Assembly: GCA_017620455.1 (NCBI GenBank)
Contig: JAFZQK010000072.1
Coordinates: forward strand, 1 to 25,234
DNA from: Clostridia bacterium
GTDB taxonomy: Bacteria; Bacillota_A; Clostridia; Christensenellales; Aristaeellaceae
Length of the DNA stretch: 25,234 bases
Reading direction: 5' to 3'
The first letter of the stretch is position 1. Each line of letters starts with the position of its first letter. The notes beneath the pieces were generated by a model. That model was not told the origin of the DNA. It saw nothing but the letters and a program-made list of their open reading frames with translations, and did no database searches. Of this stretch, positions 9,177 through 15,119 are shown one piece after another. The position numbers and the translations under genes were made by a program.

Positions 9177-9668
9177 TCAAATGAATCGGGCGGTGATTTC
9201 CCGGTCTTTCGCCAATACCTTTTCGGCGGCCTCCCGCCGCAGGGCGGCCAGCTTTTCCGTGAGCGCCGCATCGGACACCGCGATGATCTGGGCCGCCAGC
9301 AGGGCGGCGTTCTGGGCCCCGTCGATGGCCACAGTGGCCACCGGGATGCCTGAGGGCATCTGCACGGTGGACAAAAGCGCGTCCAGCCCGTCCAGGGTGG
9401 AGGATTTGATGGGAATGCCGATCACCGGCAGCACCGTGTTGGCGGCGATGGCCCCCGCCAGGTGGGCCGCCTTGCCCGCCGCGGCGATCAGCGCGCCAAA
9501 GCCGTTCTCCGCGGCGTTCAGGGCGAAGGACCGCGCCTGTTCCGGCGTCCGGTGGGCGGAAAAAACGTGCACCTCGAAGGGAATGCCCAGGGCCTTTAGC
9601 TGATCCGCCGCTTTCTGCACCACGGGCAGATCGCTGTCGCTGCCCATGACGATGCCGACTTTTTTCAT
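9177..9668 (-). CDS. purE: N5-carboxyaminoimidazole ribonucleotide mutase (PurE)
   Basis: PurE makes CAIR (sixth step). The ATG at 9668 follows AAGGAG, giving 163 residues. Signatures are [31 protein letters not shown] with the catalytic His, and [25 protein letters not shown]. The AAHL block resembles class I PurE, which in most bacteria works with PurK. No PurK is encoded next to it or elsewhere in the window, so PurK is either elsewhere or not used. This is the first gene of the cluster, about 50 nt downstream of the strong promoter, and lies 31 nt before purC. Frames reaching further upstream to 10106 are not coding. Confidence 0.95.
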   Translation of the reverse strand: MKKVGIVMGSDSDLPVVQKAADQLKALGIPFEVHVFSAHRTPEQARSFALNAAENGFGALIAAAGKAAHLAGAIAANTVLPVIGIPIKSSTLDGLDALLSTVQMPSGIPVATVAIDGAQNAALLAAQIIAVSDAALTEKLAALRREAAEKVLAKDREITARFI

Positions 9669-9720
9669 GCGAATTGCTCCTTTTGCGTTTTGCCCGCTTC
9701 CTTGGGGAACGGACAAGCCG

Positions 9721-9749
9721 ATTATACCATGAGGAAAACCGATATGCAA
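9721..9749 (-). promoter_or_regulatory. Sigma-A promoter of the pur cluster
   Basis: Reading leftward, TTGCAT (9749-9744), a 17-nt spacer and a perfect TATAAT (9726-9721) precede purE. The predicted start near 9714 leaves a leader of only about 45 nt before the purE ATG. That is too short for a purine riboswitch, so control, if any, should act on initiation. No competing promoter was seen between purE and purH, so this one probably serves at least purE-C-F-M-N-O-H. Confidence 0.85.
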
Positions 9750-9783
9750 GGAAAATTCTGAATAATAAATGTTAAATTCCTGT

Positions 9784-9860
9784 AATCGTTCGTGTTTTTG
9801 ACGAACGGAATGAAGAAAATGCGGGAAAAGCGGCGAAAGGGCGGGCAATATCCGAACGAT
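9784..9860 (-). promoter_or_regulatory. Candidate PurR operator region (three CGAAC motifs)
   Basis: Upstream of the pur promoter are three close copies of the PurBox core. Bases 9848-9860 (ATATCCGAACGAT) match the Bacillus consensus AWWWCCGAACWWT at 12 of 13 positions. The complement of 9784-9797 reads AAACACGAACGATT, nearly the same as the first PurBox of the B. subtilis pur operon (from memory). ACGAACGGAAT at 9801-9811 is a weaker copy and forms a 7-bp inverted repeat with 9787-9793. Order and spacing differ from the Bacillus pair (the best boxes are about 62 bp apart and divergent). The long intergenic stretch 9669-9993 otherwise holds only the two promoters and ribosome sites. Confidence 0.45.
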
Positions 9861-9931
9861 CAGGAATAGACGAATGGCCGCTTTTCCGCCCGGATCTTCC
9901 ATTTCCTGCGGTTTTCCGCTTAGGATTTCCA

Positions 9932-9962
9932 GCATATTGCCCATCGGAAGGGAGGCATATTG
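9932..9962 (+). promoter_or_regulatory. Possible sporulation (sigma-G-like) promoter of spoIVB
   Basis: GCATATT (9932-9938) and CATATTG (9956-9962), separated by 17 nt, resemble the -35 and CATACTA-type -10 of forespore sigma-G promoters and lie about 30 nt before the spoIVB start. Sigma-G control of spoIVB is known in Bacillus. No sigma-A promoter was found at this place. The match is partial. Confidence 0.35.
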
Positions 9963-9993
9963 GGAAGGAAGAAAAAACGGGAGGGACCAGCGG

Positions 9994-11235
9994 ATGAGAA
10001 GGAAAATCGGCCGGATGCGGGCCGCCGCGGGGACGGTCACGGCCCTGATGACGGCGTGGATGGTGTTTTCGCCCACCTCCGCGGCGCTCAGGAGCCTGCC
10101 GGCCACCTACCGGCTGGGGGTGGGGCAGACGGCGGACGTGCACCTGGGGGTGGCGGCGCTGAGCAGCCAGGATGAAAGGCTGTCCGCCGCGGGAAGCACC
10201 CTGAGCGCCCGGGCCGAAGGGGAAGCGGAAGTGACGGTGAACCTGTTCGGCCTGTTCCCCGTGGGGCGCATGCGGGTGGACGTGGAAAAGGAGCGCGTGC
10301 TGATGCCAGGCGGCGCGGCGGTGGGCGTCGCGCTGGCCACCCAGGGGGTGCTGGTGGTGGGCGTTTCCGACGTGGCGGGCAGAAGCCCTGCCCAGGCCGC
10401 GGGCCTGCGCCCCGGGGATCTGATCCGCACCGTGGACGGCCAGGCGGTGGACACCAGCGAAGCGCTGACGGCGCTGATCGCCGCGTCCGGCGGGAAGCAG
10501 ATGCAGGTGACATTCCAGCGGGACGGCCGGGAGGGGACCGCGCTGCTCACCCCCGTGCTGGACGGCGCGGCGGGAAAGTACCGCATGGGCGCCTGGGTGC
10601 GGGACAGCACCGCGGGGGTGGGTACTCTGAGCTATTATGACCCGGCCAGCGGCGTGTACGGCGCCCTGGGCCACGCCATCAACGACGCGGACACGGGCAG
10701 GCTGCTGCCGGTGCGGGAAGGGGCGCTGCTGGAGGCGGACATCGTGGACGTGAAAAAGGGCCTGCGGGGCGCGCCGGGAGAGCTGCGGGGGGATTTCCTC
10801 AAGCGCCGGGTGATCCTGGGGAACATTGAGGAAAACACCGTGCTGGGGATCTACGGCAGGCTGGACGCGCCCTACGTGAACCACCTGTACCCGGAGGGCC
10901 TGCCCATCGGATATCAGGAAACGGTGCGCAGGGGACCGGCGGAGATCCTTTCCACCCTGGACGGCACGGGGGTCAAAAGATACAGCGTGGAGATCGAACA
11001 GGTGACCCGGCAGCTTTCCCCCGGGCAGAAGAGCATGGTGCTGCGGGTGACGGACCCGGCCCTGCTGGAAAAGACCGGGGGCATCGTGCAGGGCATGTCC
11101 GGCAGCCCCATCATCCAGAACGGGCGTATCATCGGGGCGGTGACCCACGTGTTCGTGGACGACCCCACCCACGGCTACGGCCTGTTCATCGAATGGATGC
11201 TGGAAACGGCGGAATTGATCGATCAGGCCGCCTGA
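9994..11235 (+). CDS. spoIVB: SpoIVB sporulation signalling protease (S55 family)
   Basis: SpoIVB is made in the forespore, crosses its inner membrane and signals for processing of pro-sigma-K in the mother cell. ATG 9994 has GGGAGGGA at about 7 nt and gives 413 residues (B. subtilis about 425); longer openings to 9874 add unrelated sequence. An N-terminal hydrophobic anchor lies at about residues 10-32. A PDZ domain at about 115-180 includes the ligand loop SPAQAAGLRPGDLIRTVDG. The S55 peptidase domain carries His227 (ALGHAI), Asp354 and Ser369 (GIVQGMSGSPIIQNG), with spacing equal to the known B. subtilis triad, then GAVTHVFVDDPTHGYG. It is the best evidence that the host makes spores. In Bacillus it lies beside spo0A; here it lies between the pur cluster and nagA. 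Confidence 0.96.
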   Translation: MRRKIGRMRAAAGTVTALMTAWMVFSPTSAALRSLPATYRLGVGQTADVHLGVAALSSQDERLSAAGSTLSARAEGEAEVTVNLFGLFPVGRMRVDVEKERVLMPGGAAVGVALATQGVLVVGVSDVAGRSPAQAAGLRPGDLIRTVDGQAVDTSEALTALIAASGGKQMQVTFQRDGREGTALLTPVLDGAAGKYRMGAWVRDSTAGVGTLSYYDPASGVYGALGHAINDADTGRLLPVREGALLEADIVDVKKGLRGAPGELRGDFLKRRVILGNIEENTVLGIYGRLDAPYVNHLYPEGLPIGYQETVRRGPAEILSTLDGTGVKRYSVEIEQVTRQLSPGQKSMVLRVTDPALLEKTGGIVQGMSGSPIIQNGRIIGAVTHVFVDDPTHGYGLFIEWMLETAELIDQAA

Positions 11236-11236
11236 T

Positions 11237-11265
11237 TTGACAGGACGGGCGGAAGAAAATATAAT
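11237..11265 (+). promoter_or_regulatory. Perfect consensus sigma-A promoter at the start of a gene-free stretch
   Basis: TTGACA (11237-11242), a 17-nt spacer (11243-11259) and TATAAT (11260-11265) match the vegetative consensus without a mismatch. It begins 1 nt after the spoIVB stop. Transcription should start near 11272, leaving about 437 nt before the nagA ATG. It could drive nagA through a long leader, a separate non-coding RNA, or both. Confidence 0.85.
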
Positions 11266-11271
11266 GAAACC

Positions 11272-11708
11272 GTAACTGCCCAGTCGCAGAAAAAACGCTT
11301 TCAAGCACTTACGAAGCAGGGGCCTCCGCGGCCCCTGAACCCCGCGGCAAGGGATTTCATCCCTTGCATTCCATTTGACAAAACAGCGCCGTTGGGAATA
11401 CCGACAGACTTCGCCTGCCGCACTGGGTTTACGAAATTTTGGAAAGTTTCTGGCCCCAGGAAACCCGGAAAAATCCCAGGGGGGGGGAAAGCGAGCTTTC
11501 CTCTGGGGTTTTTCCGGGTTTTCCCCGGATGCTTTGCATCCGGGCGGGCCGCTTTCAGCGGCCGGGCCAGAAACTATATGCCGCCAAGTTTTCCAGAATG
11601 GAGTCCAGGGGCCGAAGGCCCTTTGTTCAGGGGTCAGGGGGCTGAAGAAGCCCCCTGGCATGAAACCAATGAAAAACGGCCTCGCGGGCCGGAAAGGACG
11701 AAAGACGC
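11272..11708 (+). other. Gene-free, hairpin-rich stretch: structured nagA leader, ncRNA or repeat cluster
   Basis: No convincing gene is present. Short open frames cross it but none has a ribosome site, a recognisable protein or conserved-looking composition. Hairpins seen in order are: CAGGGGCC/GGCCCCTG (11317-11337, 8 bp), GCAAGGGAT/ATCCCTTGC (11347-11367, 9 bp, TTC loop), the four-way fold at 11445-11575, AGGGGCC/GGCCCTT with GAA loop (11607-11623), and CAGGGGGCT/AGCCCCCTG with GAAGA loop (11635-11657). No hairpin is followed by a clear T-tract, so no terminator separates the promoter from nagA. An AAAGGA ribosome site for nagA sits at 11693-11698. Confidence 0.7.
11445..11575 (+). repeat. 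131-nt four-way-junction-like nested inverted repeat
   Basis: A perfect 12-bp outer stem pairs 11445-11456 with 11564-11575 and encloses three hairpins. Branch A pairs 11461-11479 with 11503-11521 (19 bp, one G-U) and is capped by GGAAAG/CTTTCC (11486-11491 with 11496-11501). Branch B pairs 11524-11532 with 11536-11544 (9 bp, TTT loop). Branch C pairs 11547-11553 with 11557-11563 (7 bp, TTC loop). The branches are separated by only 2-4 unpaired bases, and branch C abuts the outer stem directly, so nearly every base is paired. This is a cloverleaf-like RNA or a cruciform-prone DNA element. It is not a tRNA: arm lengths and loops do not fit. Confidence 0.85.
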
Positions 11709-12854
11709 ATGCGTGCCATCGTGAACGGGCGGCTGCTGCTGCCGGAAGGGGAAAAAGCGGACGCGGCGCTGCTGTTTGACGAAAAGATCCTCGCCGTCAC
11801 CCGGGAGGAGATCCCGGCGGGGACGGAGGTCATCGACGCCGGGGGCTGCTTCGTGTCGCCCGGGCTCATCGACACCCACATCCACGGCTGCGCCGGAGCG
11901 GACGCCTCCGACGCGGACGCAGAGGGGCTGAAAGCAATGGCCGGGGCGCTGCTGAAAAACGGCGTCACCGGCTTTCTGCCCACCACCATGACCGTGGCCT
12001 GGGAAACGCTGGAAGCCGTTTTCCGCCAGGTACGGCAGCTGATGCCGGAGAGCCTCCGGCCGGAGTTTCCCGGCGCGGAGATCCTGGGCTGCCACGCGGA
12101 GGGGCCCTTCATCAACCCGGAAAAGAAAGGCGCCCAGGCGGAGGAAAACATCCTGCCGCCGGACGCGGAAAAGATCCTGCCTTTTGCGGATGTGATCCGC
12201 CTGATCACCTTCGCGCCCGAAATGCCGGGAGCGGCGTGGTTCATGAAATCGATCCGGAAAAAAACGAAAATCGGGCTGTCCATCGGGCACACCGCCGCCA
12301 CCTATGAGCAGGCCATGGATGCGGTAAACATGGGCGCGGGGCGGTTCACCCATCTGTTCAACGCCATGCCGCCGGTGCACCACCGTTTCCCCGGGGCCGC
12401 GGCCGCAGCGCTTTGCAGCGGCGCGTACGCGGAGCTGATCGCCGACGGCATCCACGTGCACCCGGCCCTGTTTCCCCTGCTGTACCGCCTGAAGGGGGAA
12501 AAGCTGGTGCTGATCACCGATTCCCTGCGGGCCGAGGGGATGCCCGACGGGGAATACACCCTGGGCGGGCAGCGGTTCACCCTGCGGGGGCGGGAATGCC
12601 GCCTGGAAAGCGGCGTCATCGCCGGCAGCGTGCTGCGGCTCAACGAGGCGGTGCTTTTGCTGCGGGACCATGCCGGCATCCCCCTGCACGCCGCCGTCCG
12701 GGCCGCGTCCCTGAGCGCCGCGGAATCCGCGGGCCTTTCGGAAACGAAGGGCTCCCTGACCCCGGGCAAGGACGCGGACATCGTGCTCATGGACGAAAAC
12801 TGCCGGGTGAAGCGCACTATCGTCCGGGGCGTGACAAAATACACCGATATATGA
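11709..12854 (+). CDS. nagA: N-acetylglucosamine-6-phosphate deacetylase
   Basis: NagA removes acetate from GlcNAc-6-phosphate, feeding amino sugars from cell wall or chitin into glycolysis or wall recycling. The 381 residues form the amidohydrolase TIM barrel with a beta-sandwich built from both ends. Metal and catalytic residues are in place: His57 and His59 (DTHIHG), Glu131 (HAEGPF), His194 (GHTAAT), His215 (THLFNAM) and Asp271 (ITDS). The C-terminal SLTPGKDADIVLMD segment is typical. AAAGGA lies about 10 nt before ATG 11709. No nagB or sugar transporter is adjacent; the gene stands alone between the structured stretch and a terminator, so its regulation probably lies in the long leader. 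Confidence 0.95.
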   Translation: MRAIVNGRLLLPEGEKADAALLFDEKILAVTREEIPAGTEVIDAGGCFVSPGLIDTHIHGCAGADASDADAEGLKAMAGALLKNGVTGFLPTTMTVAWETLEAVFRQVRQLMPESLRPEFPGAEILGCHAEGPFINPEKKGAQAEENILPPDAEKILPFADVIRLITFAPEMPGAAWFMKSIRKKTKIGLSIGHTAATYEQAMDAVNMGAGRFTHLFNAMPPVHHRFPGAAAAALCSGAYAELIADGIHVHPALFPLLYRLKGEKLVLITDSLRAEGMPDGEYTLGGQRFTLRGRECRLESGVIAGSVLRLNEAVLLLRDHAGIPLHAAVRAASLSAAESAGLSETKGSLTPGKDADIVLMDENCRVKRTIVRGVTKYTDI

Positions 12855-12886
12855 AAAAACCGGGGCCGCGGAAGCCCCGGTTTTTT
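12854..12886. terminator. Bidirectional intrinsic terminator between nagA and mtaB
   Basis: A perfect 13-bp stem (12854-12866 with 12874-12886) has a 7-nt loop. The stem starts with six A and ends with six T, so it works as a GC-rich hairpin plus T-tract on both strands. It begins at the last base of the nagA stop and ends 1 nt from the mtaB stop on the other strand, serving both converging genes. Confidence 0.93.
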
Positions 12887-12887
12887 G

Positions 12888-14171
12888 CTATTCCATGATG
12901 TTCCCGGTCAGGCCGTCTTCGGCGAGGCCGGCGACGGTCACGCGGTACATATTTCCCGGCGCGCCGCCGGAAAAGACGCAGGGGATGTATTCGGCGGTGT
13001 AGCCCCGGGTGAGGCCGTTTTCGTCCGTCTCCTCGGAGAGCACCTCCGCCGTGCGGCCGATCCAGCCCCGGCGGTAGGCAAGCGTCAGCTTGTTCCCCAC
13101 GGCGATGAGGCGGCGGGCCCGGTCCTCTCGGAGCGCCCGGGGCACCTGATCCGGCATGGCCGCGGCGGGCGTGCCCTGGCGGGCGGAATAGGGGAACACG
13201 TGCATCCGGGCAAAGCCGATCTCCCGGCAGAAGGAAACGGTTTCCTCAAATTCGGCCTCCGTTTCTCCGGGAAAGCCGCAGATCACGTCGGTGGTCAGGG
13301 CGCAGCCGGGGAAGGCGGCGCGAAGGATCTGGGCCGAGCGGCGGAATTCCTCCGCGGTGTAGCGCCGGCGCATGCGCCGGAGGACCGGATCGCTGCCGGA
13401 CTGCAGCGCCAGGTGGAACTGGGGGCAGACCTTTCCGATCCCGGCGAGGCCATCGGCAAATTCCTCCGTCACGATCACCGGCTCCAGGCTGCCCAGGCGG
13501 ATGCGGCGCACCCCGCTTTGATCGCAGGCGCGCACGGCGTCCAGCAGGGTTTCGCCCTGCAGGTCCCGGCCGTAGCTGGTCAGGTGGATGCCGGTGAGCA
13601 CCAGCTCGGAAAACCCGGCGCGGCTCAGGCGCGCGGCTTCGGCGGCGATGTCCTCAGGCGGGCGGGAGCGGATGCCCCCCCGGACGTAGGGGATGATGCA
13701 GTAGGCGCAGTACCGGTCGCACCCCTCCTGGATCTTGAGCACCGCCCGGGTATGGCCCTCGTGGCTGGAAATGCACAGCGGCTCGTAGGGCACGCGGAGG
13801 ATATTTTCCACCGCCGCCACCCGTTCGTTTTTTTCCACGGCTTCTTCCAGCAGCGTCACCACCTCGCTTCTGCGGGCGTTGCCGATCACCAGCCGGGCGC
13901 CGGTGGCCAGCAGCTTTTCCCCGTCCCGCTGGGCCAGGCAACCGGCGATCACCACCTGGGCGGCGGGATTGCGGCGCAGGGCGCGGCGCACGGCGTTCAG
14001 GCTTTTCTTATCGCCCGTGCCGGTGACGGTGCAGGTGTTGACCACGTATACGTCGGCCGTCTGAGAAAAATCCCGGATCTCATAGCCGGCTTTTTCAAAT
14101 AATTCCAGCATCGCCTGGGAATCATACTGATTGACCTTGCAGCCCAGGGTGTGAAAAGCCACGGAAGGCAT
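12888..14171 (-). CDS. mtaB: tRNA (t6A37) methylthiotransferase MtaB
   Basis: MtaB is a radical-SAM enzyme that adds a methylthio group to t6A at position 37 of ANN-decoding tRNAs. The 427 residues show the three-domain plan: an N-terminal UPF0004 domain with Cys11 (LGCKVNQ), Cys47 (NTCTVT) and Cys78 (AGCLAQ) for one 4Fe-4S cluster; the radical-SAM core with Cys151, Cys155 and Cys158 (EGCDRYCAYCIIPYVRG); and a C-terminal TRAM-like domain from about residue 365. The HTLGCKVNQYDS start and LTGIHLTSYGRD favour MtaB over MiaB or RimO. GAAGGAG precedes ATG 14171. It lies 25 nt after rsmE and is probably co-transcribed with it, so the pair is a small RNA-modification operon. Confidence 0.93.
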   Translation of the reverse strand: MPSVAFHTLGCKVNQYDSQAMLELFEKAGYEIRDFSQTADVYVVNTCTVTGTGDKKSLNAVRRALRRNPAAQVVIAGCLAQRDGEKLLATGARLVIGNARRSEVVTLLEEAVEKNERVAAVENILRVPYEPLCISSHEGHTRAVLKIQEGCDRYCAYCIIPYVRGGIRSRPPEDIAAEAARLSRAGFSELVLTGIHLTSYGRDLQGETLLDAVRACDQSGVRRIRLGSLEPVIVTEEFADGLAGIGKVCPQFHLALQSGSDPVLRRMRRRYTAEEFRRSAQILRAAFPGCALTTDVICGFPGETEAEFEETVSFCREIGFARMHVFPYSARQGTPAAAMPDQVPRALREDRARRLIAVGNKLTLAYRRGWIGRTAEVLSEETDENGLTRGYTAEYIPCVFSGGAPGNMYRVTVAGLAEDGLTGNIME

Positions 14172-14196
14172 GGTTCAGGCTCCTTCGTTCGTTGAT

Positions 14197-14913
14197 TTAC
14201 TGCATGTCGCCGCTGAGGGTCAGAAGGGAGATCAGCGCGGCCAGCCCGGCGGTTTCCGTGCGGAAGATGCGGGGCCCCAGGGTGACGGGCACGCCCCCGG
14301 CGGCGGTCAGCGCTTCGATTTCCCCGGCGGAAATGCCGCCCTCCGGGCCGATCACGAGCGCCACGTCCTCCTGTCCCTGCCATTGGGAGGCGATGCCCCG
14401 TCCCCGCTGCTCCTCCCAGGGGACCAGCGCGAGGGCGTGCCGGGGCAGGGCGCGGCAGAGGGCGGAAAAATCCAGCGGAGCTTCGATTTGGGGCAGCAGC
14501 GCCCGGCCGGACTGTTTGGCCGCCTCCGCGGCGATGCGCTGCAGGCGCTGGCGCTTTTTTTCCGCGTCCTTTCCGTCCCACCTGGCCACGCACCGGGAAA
14601 AGGCCACGGGCACGACGCGGCACACGCCGGCTTCCGTGCATTTCTGCACGATATAATCCATTTTGTCGCCCTTGGGGATGCCCTGGTACAGCGTCGCGCG
14701 CACCCGGGCTTCCGGGGAGGGCATTTCTTCCGTCAGCTCCAGCGTCACCCCGGGGGAAACGGACAGGATGCGGGCGGCGAAGATCCGCCCGTCCACCAGC
14801 GCCTGGCATGCGTCCCCCGCCGCCATGCGCAGCACCCGCAGGCAGTGGGCCTCCTCCTCCGGCAGCAGCCGGGCGGTATTATTTTCCAGAGCCTGCGCGA
14901 AAAACCGGTGCAT
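14197..14913 (-). CDS. rsmE: 16S rRNA (uracil1498-N3)-methyltransferase
   Basis: RsmE methylates U1498 of 16S rRNA in the 30S subunit. ATG 14913 follows GGGAGG and gives 238 residues, normal for the family; a longer opening to 15153 runs through the promoter region and was rejected. The start MHRFFAQ, EEAHCLRVLRMAAGD in the PUA-like N-terminal domain, GIPKGDKMDYIVQKCTEAGV, the SPOUT-fold block ALVIGPEGGISAGEIEAL and LGPRIFRTETAGLAALISLL (the knotted SAM-binding end) are all present. In many Firmicutes it follows prmA; here it is first in its operon and is followed by mtaB. Confidence 0.95.
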   Translation of the reverse strand: MHRFFAQALENNTARLLPEEEAHCLRVLRMAAGDACQALVDGRIFAARILSVSPGVTLELTEEMPSPEARVRATLYQGIPKGDKMDYIVQKCTEAGVCRVVPVAFSRCVARWDGKDAEKKRQRLQRIAAEAAKQSGRALLPQIEAPLDFSALCRALPRHALALVPWEEQRGRGIASQWQGQEDVALVIGPEGGISAGEIEALTAAGGVPVTLGPRIFRTETAGLAALISLLTLSGDMQ

Positions 14914-14964
14914 GGCGCGTCCTCCCTTCGGGGATCTGTCCGGGCGGAGGCCCGGCGCGCCTTC

Positions 14965-14993
14965 ATCATACCACAGCCGGGGCGAAAAATGAA
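14965..14993 (-). promoter_or_regulatory. Extended -10 promoter of rsmE-mtaB
   Basis: Reading leftward, TGGTATGAT gives an extended -10 (TG-N-TATGAT, -10 at 14970-14965) with a poor -35 TTCATT (14993-14988) 17 nt upstream. The predicted leader of about 45 nt contains a 6-bp hairpin (14940-14945 with 14950-14955) before the rsmE ribosome site. Confidence 0.6.
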
Positions 14994-15052
14994 GGGCATT
15001 TTTTCCCCGGACCGGGCGGAGGAACGACGCGGAAATTGCGCTGTATTTTCTC

Positions 15053-15081
15053 TTGTGAAATGTGTCGATTTCTGGTATACT
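15053..15081 (+). promoter_or_regulatory. Sigma-A promoter of the beta-propeller gene
   Basis: TTGTGA (15053-15058), a 17-nt spacer and TATACT (15076-15081) lie just upstream of the GGGAGG ribosome site. Transcription is predicted to start near 15088. It is divergent from the rsmE promoter, about 60 bp away. Confidence 0.75.
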
Positions 15082-15119
15082 GTCAGGGAATCCAGTGGAA
15101 TGCAGGGAGGGATGAACCT

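Noticed and set aside
9669..9720. Purine riboswitch in the purE leader
   Set aside because: The leader is only about 45 nt from the predicted start and lacks the conserved three-helix junction and loop sequences.
11375..11404. Second TTGACA as another promoter in the nagA leader
   Set aside because: At 16-18 nt there is no acceptable -10 (ATACCG or similar).
11381..11410. glmS-ribozyme-like AGCGCC in the nagA leader
   Set aside because: Only this hexamer matches; the following core bases of the glmS ribozyme are missing.
9772..11661. Minus-strand open frame of 629 codons opposite spoIVB and the hairpin region
   Set aside because: It covers the spoIVB gene in antisense with Arg/Pro/His-rich sequence and no family resemblance; stop-free antisense frames are common at this GC content.
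11375..11779. Plus-strand open frame of 134 codons across the hairpin stretch into nagA
   Set aside because: It runs through all palindromes and into nagA in another frame, has no ribosome site, and its peptide merely reflects the inverted repeats.
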